NCBI GenBank assembly: GCA_963971165.1 | Contig: OZ020192.1 | Span: 78,465,809 to 78,529,808 of the forward strand | Origin: Philopedon plagiatum | Taxonomy: Eukaryota; Arthropoda; Insecta; Coleoptera; Curculionidae | Reading direction: 5' to 3' | DNA: 64,000 nt | In this document: in pieces, positions 45,578 through 64,000 of the stretch | Layout of the letters: each line of letters starts with the position of its first letter | Numbering within the stretch: position 1 is the stretch's first letter | Program-made: the position numbers and the translations under genes | The notes under the pieces: generated by a model | Database searches by the model: none | Told to the model about the DNA's origin: nothing | Seen by the model: only the letters and a program-made list of their open reading frames with translations

Positions 45578-46003
45578 AAGAGGAGAATTATTGTGGGCAT
45601 GTCCGCTAGCAATGAACAGACAAAATGAAAAGTTAGAATGGTAACCCGTACGACACGTGTTTCTGCTCATTGGCTTCATCAGGCCCACGTATGTGACCGT
45701 GCCTCTCAACATAAGTCGAGATGCACAACGTCACATACGCAGTTACGGGTGTAACCTTAAGAAAAGGGAAAAAAAATATTTAACGTTAAATATTTTTTTT
45801 TTTTTTTTCCCTTTTCTTAAGGTTACACCCGTAACTGCGTATGTGACGTTGTGCATCTCGACTTATGTTGAGAGGCACGGTCACATACGTGGGCCTGATG
45901 AAGCCAATGAGCAGAAACACGTGTCGTACGGGTTACCATTCTAACTTTTCATTTTGTCTGTTCATTGCTAGCGGACATGCCCACAATAATTCTCCTCTTT
46001 CTT
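45574..46003. repeat. 430-bp near-perfect palindrome
   Basis: The arms meet at ATATTTAACGTTAAATAT (about 45776-45793) with only a short A/T slip (the right arm has a longer T run). Each arm contains CTGATGA followed by 12 bases and GAAAC (right arm, + strand: 45895-45901 and 45914-45918), in a context like that of Penelope/retrozyme repeats. The outer edges are TTTTTTA and a TA array. A transcript through either strand would fold into a hairpin of about 210 bp. Confidence 0.9.
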
Positions 46004-46039
46004 TTTTATGTATCGATCCGCGCTAGTTTCTAGCATTTG

Positions 46040-47215
<1,176 letters not shown>

Positions 47216-47468
47216 AACATGCATATAAAATTTTAACAAAAAAATTTGTATTTGAAAATTATCACATTTTTAATGATATTATGAAATTTTAGAATATCCA
47301 TTGGGAAGTTTTGTTGGGTGTCTTTCTCGCTTGCCTCTTTTCCCGGTTTGCTCCCCGTGGCGGCCTCTGCTCTGCATATTCTCCTCCCGGGTCTTATTTT
47401 GCATTTTATCTTTGTATTGTAGATTATTGTAACGAAGAAAACTAAATAAACACATACGTACATACACG
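47216..47468 (+). other. LINE 3' UTR
   Basis: Non-coding end of the LINE, with a GC-richer patch (47340-47400) and an AAATAAACACATACGTACAT tail. 5'-3' flanking duplication could not be matched. Confidence 0.5.
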
Positions 47469-47979
47469 GATTGCTAATCTATAAGGTTGGTGATTTGTCA
47501 GACACAGGCTCAGTCATGAGTCTAGTTGATAAGTCCGCATCCGCAAAAAATAATATAATGTGATTGGATTTATCGACCTTGTTCTTAAATGTTACATTAC
47601 ATTTTAACTTATCCCACTGTACATATCTATATTATAAGAAACTTACAATACTGTTTATTTAACTTTGAATAAATCCAGGCCCGGATAGGGACAGGCGAGC
47701 GACCGAGAAAATCTCGGTGGGCCGCCGGCCCAAAGGGGCCGGTGAGGCCAAAGGCCTGGGCACTTAGCCCAAGGGGCTATCTTCAATAATTATCTAAATT
47801 AGAAGATTTTTTGCCATAGTATTGTTGTTCAATCGCTAAGGTAGTGTTTTTAGTATTTTGAGATCAGAAATCAATATCCATTTCTGTTGGTTAACAAAAA
47901 GGCGACCTAAACTAAAGGCACAAAAAAAAAACATGAAGCGTAATAGAATACTGAAATCATAATAATGAAATACAATTTT
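47469..47979. other. Spacer with one GC-rich block
   Basis: 47680-47775 is G/C-rich with CCAGGCCCGGATAGGGACAGG and GGCCGCCGGCCC. CAGGCCCGGAT looks like a hAT-type end but no inverted partner was found. No gene. Confidence 0.35.
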
Positions 47980-48940
47980 TGCACCAATGTTTTACATGTA
48001 GTATGTAGGTGAAGTTTGCCTCGAGGCAGCCTCAAACAGAAACTAAAAGCAGGTCTTCTCAAAGCTAAACATTTTTCCGCAGTATTTTCACGTTCACAGG
48101 AAAGAAGGAAACAGTCCACGGTGCCTGACATAGTTTTTATTTAATACAAAAATTTCAAGGAGGACATATAGGCAACTAATTGATAAAAATACATAAAAAT
48201 TACGGTGTAATCAGGTCTTTAGAAAAATCAAAAATTTTCTCGTAGTTTTCTCCCGTGTGCATGAAAGAAGGAAACCTTTCGCGGCGCCATATATATTTTT
48301 TATTTCTCAGAAAACTATTTACATGGTGCCACAAAGGCAAAAATCGACAATAATACTATAATCACGTCTTCTCCAAATCCAAAATTTTTTTCGCAGTTTT
48401 CTCCCGTGTGGATGAAAGAAGGGAACCTTCCGCGGCGCTATGCATCGCCAGGTATATTTTTTATTTTTTTTTTTGATTTTTGCCCTTGTGACCCTCTTTA
48501 AATAGTTTTTAAGAAATAAAAATATATCTGGAAGGTTACCTTCTTTTATACACATGGGGGAAAACTGCAAACATATTTTTGGTTATGGTGAAGACCTAAT
48601 TACTATTTTTGTCGATTTTTGCCTTGGCGGCCCACTCTAAATGGTTTTTTAAGAAATACAAAGTATACTTGGCACCGGGGAAGGTTCCCTTCTTTCACGC
48701 ACATGGGAGAAAACTGCGAAAAAATTTTTGGTTGTGGAGAGGATCTAATTATAGCGTATTTGTTATATATTTTTATCAATAAATTTGCCTATATGACCCC
48801 ATTGGACCCAATTTTTTTAATGAAAAACATATCAGGCGCCGCGGACTGTTTTATTCTTTTATGTGAGAAAACTGAGAATAAATGTTTAGTTTTGAAGAAG
48901 GCCTGTTTTTAGTTTCTGTTTCAAGGCAAGCTTCACCTAT
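47980..48940. mobile_element. Foldback element with tandem sub-repeats in each arm
   Basis: The left arm has three copies (about 48052-48130, 48210-48291, 48362-48446) of a unit with GTCTTCTC.AAA, GCAGTTTTCTCCCGTGTG.ATGAAAGAAGG and CCGCGGCGC. The right arm has three inverse copies (48530-48602, 48672-48752, 48835-48910). Spacing is about 150 bp and the turning point is the T-rich stretch near 48465. Outer arms also pair (TTTGCCTCGAGGCAGCCTC.. against GTTTCAAGGCAAGC). This repeat-built arm structure resembles FB elements of flies, by analogy only. No transposase. Confidence 0.8.
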
Positions 48941-48972
48941 ATTGTTTTACCTTTATTATACGTACGTACATA

Positions 48973-51228
48973 CAGGGTGGTGCAACCAAGATGGGGTGGG
49001 CGATTGTGAGTAAACGGTGAGGAATTTCGAAAAAATTTTGTTTGGATATTATCGATAGTCAAACACGCTATGTTTTAAAATTATAGCCATAATACAGGGT
49101 GGTCCGAAAAACTCGTGGCGAACCAAACTTCTATTTTTTTAAATGGGACACCCTGTATATAATTATTCCAATTGATTCTCCTGTTCGCTACGATCATTTT
49201 GATATAGGTTTATTGGGTCTAAAACTTATAGTAAGGGAATGGGACGCGGTTAAAGTTGAAAAAATGCTCACAGTTCGGCGATTTTTATAAAAATTTGAAA
49301 CAGGTATGGAAAAACCAAATATTCCATAAAACGTTACATATCCTTGGATACATTAAACGCTTGCAACTTGTTTGAAATTATTCACTGTTATACAGGGTGG
49401 TCAAGTTTTGCAAATACGCCCTGGACTCATTTTTTTTAAATGGGACACCCTGTATATTTTATTTTCATGTTAAAGATAACATTACTAGCTTTCAAAAAAT
49501 ACCACATGAAGCCTTTCTGACCAACAGTTTTTTAGTAAACTAGCCGTGAAAGCAAAGTTTCTTCATTCTAATACGATTATACTGAATTTACGTTGTTTAT
49601 TATTGAATATCTAATATTAGGAGGCCATGATACCATCATAAATGAAACAAAAGAGTATCAAAGCTACTGCCGCATAATCCATTATTTACAAGTTAAGTGT
49701 AGGTGGCCCAATAATTATGAGGTAAGAAAACTGAGACCCGAAACTTTTACATGTTTATAAGAGATATTTCAAAGAACAGAAAATATTGTTTTTAGGAAAT
49801 GTAAAGTAATTAATAAACCAGTTATAAAGAATTTTTTTGAGAAACGAGTTACCAGTGATTGTGAAGATTTACCTTTAATGGTAAGGGGATCCTTATGGTT
49901 TCAACATGATGGAGCGCCCTCTCATTACCATAGGAATGGAAGATATTTTGTCGATAATTGGAAGACAGATCGTTGGATTGGGCGAGGTGGACCAGTTAAG
50001 TGGCCAGCCAGATCACCCGACTTAACACCAATAGATTTATTCTATGGGGGCATGTTAAAGAAGAAGTCTATAAAGAGGTTCCAACCACAGTGAAAGATAT
50101 GAAGACGAGAATAAGACACAGTTTGCGCAACATTTCAGAACAGACTTTGAGAAAAGTGAAACTTTCATTTATGGATAGGCTCGAAATGTGCCTTCAGCAA
50201 AATGGTGGTTTAGTTGAACACCTTATAATATGAGCTTTTTTAATTGTTTATGTTAAATTAGGTTTACAAGTACATACCTAAATAATTTTAATAGATATTC
50301 TGTTTTTGCTTAATTAATTTTCTTACACTATTAATAATACTGATAACTGATTATCTTTGTTTATAACTGGTTTATTAATTACTTTACATTTCCTAAAAAC
50401 AATATTTTCTGTTTTTTGAAATATCTCTAATAAACATGTAAAAGTTTCGGGTCTCAGCTTTCTTACCTCATAATTATTGGGCCACCCACACTTAACTTGT
50501 AAATAAAGGATTATGCGGCAGTACCTTTGACAAGTTCATCAATCTTTTGTTTCATTTATGATAGTGTCATGACCTCCTAATATTAGATATTTAATAATAA
50601 ACAACGTAAATTCAGTATAATCGCATTAGAATGAAGAAACTTTGCATTCACGGCTAGTTTACTAAAAAACTGTTGGTCAGAAAGGCATCATGTATGGTAT
50701 TTTTTGAAAGCTAGTAATGTTATCTTTAACATGAAAATAAAATATACAGGGTGTTCCATTTAAAGAAAAATGACTCCAGGGCGTATTTGCAAAACTTGCC
50801 CACCCTGTAAAACCGTGAATAATTTTAAACAAATTGCAAGCGGTTAATGTATTCAAGGATATGTAACGTTTTATGGAATATTTGGTTTTTCCATACCTGT
50901 TTCAAATTTTTATAAAAAATGGCCGAACTGTGAGCATTTTTTCAACTTTAACCGCGTCCCATTCCCTTACTCTAACCTTTAAACCCAATAAACCTTATAT
51001 CAAAATGATCGTAGCGAACAGGAGAATCAATTGTAACAATTATATACAGGGTGTCCCATTTAACAAAATACAAGTTTGGTTCGCCACGAGTTTTTCGGAC
51101 CACCCTGTATTATGGCTATAATTTTAAAACATAGCTTGTCTGACTATCGATAATATCCAAAAAACATTTTTCGAAATTCCTCACCGTTTACTCACAATCG
51201 TCCACCCCATCTTGGTTGCACCACCCTG
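48973..51228 (+). mobile_element. Mariner-like element A, 2.26 kb, about 860-bp TIRs
   Basis: CAGGGTGGTGCAACCAAGAT ends with TA on both sides. Arms 48973-49828 and 50360-51228 pair almost throughout. Each arm contains two internal 64-bp modules that themselves begin TACAGGG and end CCCTGTA (left arm: 49094-49157 and 49391-49454). The about 530-bp core holds only the C-terminal part of a transposase, so the copy is non-autonomous. Confidence 0.9.
49850..50233 (+). pseudogene. Mariner-like transposase A, C-terminal fragment
   Basis: CEDLPLMVRGSLWFQHDGAP carries the second catalytic D, and ARSPDLTPID the third, 41 residues later (DD41D spacing). One frameshift at about 50040 (LFYGGML for LFLWGHV) is followed by EEVYKEVPTTVKDMKTRIRH and CLQQNGGLVEHLII, with TGA at 50231-50233. 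The first D and DNA-binding regions are absent because the TIR occupies that position. Confidence 0.85.
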
Positions 51229-51230
51229 TA

Positions 51231-51560
51231 TATGTAATGAATGAATTACACACACACACAAATAAATCACAAGTTCACAACTTACATTTTAGCAATGAAA
51301 TGGTTGCGGAACAATCGACTCCAGGTAAACGTTTTCATGGCAGAGCAACTACTAGATGGGCTACAAGAACTACTTATATACCTACCTAGTCAATATCGGC
51401 TTAGAGTTTAGTGGCTGCCGCTGACACATGTGCCACACATGTCATTTCTAATAACATTCTGTTCACCAACTTAAACTTTGGTCAGGGCGGGACTTCACAT
51501 TTTTTATCAAAATTTATGACTGTTTAAATAGTGGAACACAATCTTGCTGAAAGTAATTTA
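51231..51560 (-). repeat. Tc1-type terminal fragment and spacer
   Basis: 51400-51545 is the inverse of 21170-21320 (shared ATTTATGACTGTTTAAATAG, ACATTCTGTT, ACTTTGGT). A shorter related stretch is at 61570-61622. A (CA)5 run lies at 51249-51259. No coding. Confidence 0.55.
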
Positions 51561-51727
51561 CTGGCAACCAGGGCCGTATCCAGCCCTGCTTTTTAGGGGG
51601 GGCTAAGCAAAATCTTGGGGGGGCTTAATATTGTTTCTACATTATAGTGTAGAAACGTTAAAAATACATAGAGAGTTTTTGCTTTTCGTTTTCACGGAAA
51701 TTATCGTTTAAAAAACATTTCTGCAAA

Positions 51728-59501
<7,774 letters not shown>

Positions 59502-59515
59502 GTATATATATATAT
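59502..59515. repeat. Short TA run
   Basis: The remaining TA repeat on the right of element C, before unique host hAT sequence. Confidence 0.8.
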
Positions 59516-59986
59516 TTAAGACAACATTTTAAGTGAACTCAAAATGTACTTTATCATAAAATAAAAAATCTCCACTTAGGAACCCGTATCTAGAAAGGGT
59601 AACGTGCCTTTTATTTTAAAAATAGGCGCTTTTGAAGAGCAAATGAAAAAGCTACAACAGAAAACGGTTATAATATTTAAGAATGTAAGAAACATTTTCA
59701 ACAAACTAAAATTTACTCTTTACTCTACCAACAAATAAATAAATAAGAAATAGGCAAGGTGTTTGCCGCACGTGGCGGCCAAATTGTCGCTCTTTTAGTA
59801 CGACACAAAGGCCGTGTGCCGCGTTTATAACACCGCTCGATCGATGAGCTTTGCGGGTTAACATAGGCCGCAAAACAAATAATTTTAACTTAAATTTTAA
59901 AGCGGTGTTGCACGTTCCAACGTCGATATAAACATTTTCGTTTATAAATATAGGTAACTTTTCTAGGGGGGCTCAGACCAGCTCTA

Positions 59987-60003
59987 GGGGGGGGGGGGGG
60001 GGG
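59987..60003. repeat. Poly-G run in hAT terminus
   Basis: 17 consecutive G near the right end of the hAT-type element, preceded by a shorter GGGGGG copy at 59966-59971. Confidence 0.9.
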
Positions 60004-60048
60004 CTCAGCCCTCCCTGGCGCCCCCCTGGCTACGGGCCTGCTGGCAAC

Positions 60049-60204
60049 GTATGTGTAGAAATATGAAAAACCAATTATTGTACGAGAGCTATGAATTTAA
60101 ATGAACATTGCGGCATTCTGGGGTTAAATTATTAAATTTAACTACCCAAAAGCCCTACAAGGGCGCCGCAGCTTTTCGCTAGGAGCATTTATTTAATTTT
60201 CCCA
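60049..60204. other. Spacer between hAT element and R1
   Basis: 156 bp with no recognised feature. Confidence 0.4.
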
Positions 60205-61510
60205 GATGTTCATGGGCAAAGTATTTATAAATGTTGCGTACAAATTTTTGGTCCAGCTTATTTCCATGCAGGAAGCCTCTAGATGTCTAAATTTTTCAAA
60301 CAGCGTTAAATTATTATACAGATCACCTAACACCCCCCCCCCCCCAGGAGCATTTTAACAAACCCCCTTCCCTGAAAAAATGCTATTTACTCCCTTGACT
60401 TGTATTTAAAGCTGTTCAAACCTTCAGTTTTAAACATTTTAAATTAGAAAGATCTCCATTTCAATGTAAAGGTTTTTTGAATTTTTTTTTAAATACTAGT
60501 CGATAAGTATCTAAGTATAATAATAAGTAATATAATAAGTAACTAATATAAAAGTAAGTTATCATGTTAATATGAAATATTCAATAAAAACAAATTTAAA
60601 GGTACCAAATAAATCTTCACTACTTGGCCTGGATGTAGGTACTAGGAATGCACTAATCGTGATCCATAATATATTAATAATATCTAAAAATGTTAAAAGA
60701 AAGTAAACACACCACTCCAGAAATAATGATTTATTCTAGAATTATGTAATTTGACGCGTATATTACAAAGCTGAATGTGCTTAATACAGTCAAAAATAAT
60801 AGAACAAGATGCGTCATTTTTGAGCACACCGGAGGTGCTTTACATGGGCGAGATTGTCTACGATTATATATTCTCTTTGCGATTAACATAACATCTAAAA
60901 ATTATTGTAACTTAAAAAGAAAATTTTAAAAACTATAAATTTGTCAACTAAACTACTTCGTAATATACGCAGCAAAACATATAATTCCTATAATTTTAAT
61001 TAATTTTGGGGTAATGTTTGTCTAGAAGACAATCAAACAAATAAAATATATTTACCTACTTACTTTTCAATAGAAAGAAACACTTTACAGATAGGTACAC
61101 AAAGTCCAACAATATACTACCAAAAAGTCTAATAAGCACAAAATAATCAAAATAATGGAAAAAAGGTTTCTGAAAACACAGAAAAATATTCCTAAAAATA
61201 CACCTTTGATTTCACACGTCATAAATCAAAATCGGACGGGCGGTGACGGCTCTGCAAATAGTGTAAATAGCGAACTAACCTTTGAATATAATCAAAGGAA
61301 CTAACGCTGAATAGACAGGTGGGTCGAAGTCTGCGGGAAAGAGATATGCCGGTGCAAAGGTGTAAGAAAGGGATGCCCATCTTCACGACATTCGATGTGA
61401 GGTGCTGCACATATTCGACCTGTAGACGCTTTTCCGGCTGCAAGGATTAGATGCGGAATATGTGTCTTCGTCGCGTACATGTAAATGTATAGCCATTTCT
61501 CATCAATTCA
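60205..61510 (-). repeat. Dispersed repeat R1, copy 2 (uninterrupted)
   Basis: Inverse of 13980-17005. It provides the empty-site allele for the 1664-bp insertion of copy 1 (junction near 61065-61115). Contains a C run at 60337-60349 where copy 1 is G/A-mixed. The 74-codon minus frame at 61219-61443 aligns with a frame of copy 1 only in part, so coding is doubtful. Confidence 0.75.
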
Positions 61511-62321
61511 GCGATTGTCTCTGTCCGCGAGGCACTTTCTGAATTACGGAACGTTTAAATCATAAAGTTGGCAAATATTTGAGTGTCAACGGCTGTCATT
61601 TAACTCTAAGCCGTTATTGACTATACGCCATTTAGTTTAAGTTCCAAAATGACTCATTTAGGAACTTCAAACATCTCCACGGACGGACGGATGCAGACGA
61701 TCATAATAATTATTTTTTGAGCCTGTTTGGAACAAAACATAACTTTTCTATTATTTAACATATTTGTGCAAGGTGCAACACGCAATATTTAATTAAATTT
61801 TCAAGTATGAACTTAACCTATACCAACGAAAACATGAAGCTTGGAATTGCCTAATAATAATAACTGAGAACATTGTCTCCCATAAAAAAATTTAAACTAA
61901 TATTAACAAACATTCTAAGACCATACACTGTAAATATGATAATTTCCACAAATTATTTTGGGGCTAAGACATGGAAAAAAGTTATATTTATTTATATACT
62001 TGAATTTATAAAGAGGGACTGAGAAAAAAATACAATAAATGTCGTTTATTGACTTTCATTATTCAAACAAATTGGTACTATTCTTTCTGTACTGTTTTGT
62101 AAACAAAAAAATAAAAATCGCATTTCTCTTTTAAAACTGCTAAGTACAAATCTGTAAAAAAATAAGTTAAAATAATGGTTTTAAATCTTCAGGTGAATTG
62201 AATACTTATATTAATTATTAATATTGTGATATAAATACATTTTTTGTATTCTGACAGTTTAGAAGGGGATGTGCAAATATGCACTTTTTATTCTGAGTCG
62301 CTATCCGACTATGAGTTAAGT
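61511..62321. other. AT-rich sequence with Tc1-type trace
   Basis: 61570-61622 (TTGAGTGTCAACGGCTGTCA, AACTCTAAGCCG) is related to the terminal piece at 51388-51440 and 21295-21315. The remainder is AT-rich with no gene. Confidence 0.35.
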
Positions 62322-62684
62322 TCATTTACCTTGTAATTTCAGCATATTTATTACTTCAGACAGGCTTACTTTTTTGGCTGGTTGGTGCAACAAACTACTA
62401 TTAACAGAAAACTGTGACACCCTCTTGACCACCTCAGCCACTGTTATAGAAAGGTTATTCGTGCGAAGGCCTTGGTTATGACTGTGTAGCAGAATGGACT
62501 TGTCGGTGTTTGGTGGCTTCAGAACAATAATTAGAAAACTCCGTTCTTGTTCTTCCAGCTCCTTTGCTTGTTGATCGTTTTTTTTTTACATGTTTACGCA
62601 AGCAATAACTACATTTAAAATTATTTATACTTGATTGACTGTCTTGCCATTTCTATTGCATTGCTTGCAGATATAGTTTTTCAT
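62322..62684 (-). pseudogene. Unrecognised ORF with paired CxxC motifs, frameshifted
   Basis: Read on the minus strand from 62684: MKNYICKQCNRNGKTVNQ, then in a second frame SINNFKCSYCLRKHVKK, then after a run of ten A in a third frame DQQAKELEEQERSFLIIVLK through HNQGLRTNNLSITVAEVVKR and KKVSLSEVINMLKLQGK to TGA at 62322-62324. The two CxxC pairs suggest a four-cysteine zinc site followed by an acidic helix. I do not recognise the family. Amino-acid use is protein-like and the last 84 codons are open. Either a decayed gene or a gene with homopolymer errors. Confidence 0.4.
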
Positions 62685-63329
62685 CTGAAATTTTCCTTAA
62701 TTATATGCTCATAAGAGAGAGATATGCTCATAATCATATTATTGATTAACTTTGGAAGAATGAGCGAATAAGTCACGTTGATTTTTTCCTTGTTTGTTAA
62801 GTTCATTATACTCCCTTCTCTAGCAACTCGATTCTCTAAATACCAACAGACGCTACCACAATTCGTATAATTCGTCAAATTTTTATAAGACCCTTTAAAT
62901 GAACATTCAAAAATCGACAGACAACAACTAATTTAATACTGAGAAGTAAGCGCACTTTTTTAAGCCAGTTGAATGCAAATAGTTTTTTTTTGTTAATGTG
63001 CAGTACAAACTTGCTTAGACCTTATGGAAGGTATTTCTACCACATTCGATCGGATTTGGCATTAAGTGCGAAATTAATTTCGAGAACTTAGTCATTTTTC
63101 CCCCTGTGCAATGTCCAGTCCAGAGTTTCTTCTCATGTCAAACATATATAGGTACATATTTCCCCTTTATATTATATCTTTTCCATGATATAAGTAAGTA
63201 ACTCGTCCAATATCTTAGAACTAACAATTAATTGCACTTTGCAGTCCTAGGAAAAGTATTTTTGTAAATAATCCGGAAAAAGCGTTGTGATCTTTTATCG
63301 AACAGAAGCCCAAGTTTTCTTTATATTCT
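62685..63329. other. AT-rich region, no firm feature
   Basis: A 65-codon minus frame at 62681-62878 lies just upstream of the decayed ORF and may belong to it, but shows no domain. Nothing else is supported. Confidence 0.3.
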
Positions 63330-63680
63330 TATTTTAGTCTCTTTAGTTTTGGTATTCGTTCGCTCTCGGTTAATAATTCAGCAAGTTTAAAAGGAAATTA
63401 GAATGGTTCTAAATCATTCGCAGTGAAAAGAGCAAGCAAGAAAGCGCCGAGAAAGCTTATATAGCGGTGGCGCGCAGAATTCAGAATAACGACTCATTCA
63501 TAACGCATAATTAATTAAATTCTAATTGCAGCTGCTCCGAGCCGGTTCGTTTTAAAGTTTGCGATGTTTTGCGATCGCAGGACATTCATCATTATACTGA
63601 CAAAAGCGGACGTTAATCGTCCTTGCGGCACCCCCTCTAAATTTCCCTAGACGGATTTGGCTCGGCTTTTGTCTTTGCCC
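63330..63680 (+). promoter_or_regulatory. Candidate promoter/enhancer region
   Basis: GC content rises and transposon signatures vanish. TATATAG at 63458-63464 is followed by GC-rich GGTGGCGCGCAGAATTCAGA with a TCAG initiator-like word about 25 bp on. Next come clustered homeodomain-type cores TAATTA twice and TAATTG, and an E-box CAGCTG (63505-63535). No coding exon is seen downstream in the window. Prediction by eye only. Confidence 0.3.
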
Positions 63681-64000
63681 AGGAATATTACGCGATTATT
63701 ACGTTGTTTTACGTGAAATCTGAATTTTCACGCTTTTGTGAGGAGCTACACTGAAGTTTTATTTTAATTTAGAAGATAACTGCTCAACAAGGCATGAATA
63801 CACATAAATTTAATTCTTAATTATTTTCTTTTAGTCAAACTAAGTGACCTAATGCTTATCTATCCCCTAAGCCCATAACGCCTCAAAATGCTTAATAGTG
63901 AGTATACAGCTTATGAATTCCGATGAATCAAGGAAATCAGCATTGCTACCTGAAACTGGCCAGCTTGAACAAAACACATACTCCATCTATAAAAAATCAT
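63681..64000. other. Window end, no feature
   Basis: Single-copy-looking AT-rich sequence; no ORF, repeat or splice signal that I can defend. Confidence 0.3.

Noticed and set aside
47680..47775. GC-rich block as CpG-island promoter or hAT end
   Set aside because: No inverted partner, no exon and no initiator; the nature cannot be decided from sequence.
51249..51259. (CA)n as a functional element
   Set aside because: Five units only; common by chance.

Overview
This 64 kb window comes from an AT-rich animal genome, most likely an insect and possibly a beetle. The insect call rests on the transposon mix: DD41D mariner-like elements with N-terminal DUF4817-like regions, Jockey/CR1-group LINEs, Penelope-like elements, piggyBac, hAT, pogo and Helitron remnants. 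It also rests on an intron-split transketolase gene of animal type. The beetle guess is weak inference. There is no operon structure, no rRNA and no tRNA gene that I can recognise.

Only one conventional host gene is clear: the last two exons of transketolase (4605-4871 and 5268-5672, + strand). The rest of that gene lies left of the window, so the first 4.6 kb is intron filled with transposon debris. A second possible host gene is a Myb/SANT-like DNA-binding protein at 26697-27477 (- strand). It has a good 58-nt intron but three frameshifts. Everything else that codes is transposon-derived, and only one of those proteins is intact: the 358-residue mariner-like transposase at 57468-58544.

Layout. 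1-4600: foldback and HTH/RTE remnants inside the transketolase intron. 4605-5672: transketolase 3' end. 6704-11860: a 5.2 kb palindrome with Helitron and Penelope fragments in each arm. 11730-17350: dispersed repeats, a Harbinger-type MITE and a 1.66 kb TIR element nested in another repeat. 18523-22718: mariner-type and Tc1 remnants. 22809-28572: an internally deleted LINE, three MITEs and the SANT-like gene between two mariner-type termini. 29699-36960: hAT MITE, piggyBac derivative and hAT transposase pseudogene. 39373-47468: one LINE split by about 5.3 kb of nested insertions. 47980-51228: a foldback element and a mariner element. 51569-60040: a hAT-type element with a perfect 8-bp target duplication, holding a pogo element and two long-TIR mariners strung together by (TA)n arrays. 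60205-64000: a second copy of the dispersed repeat, an unrecognised decayed ORF and a possible promoter/enhancer region.

The dominant theme is inverted symmetry and TA. At least seventeen inverted-repeat structures can be read by eye. Nearly every long (TA)n array abuts a mariner or pogo terminus, as if TA arrays act as landing pads, or grow from TA target duplications. I had no tools: boundaries of repeats are good to a few bases where TIR/TSD evidence is quoted and to tens of bases elsewhere, and all family names are from motif recognition.
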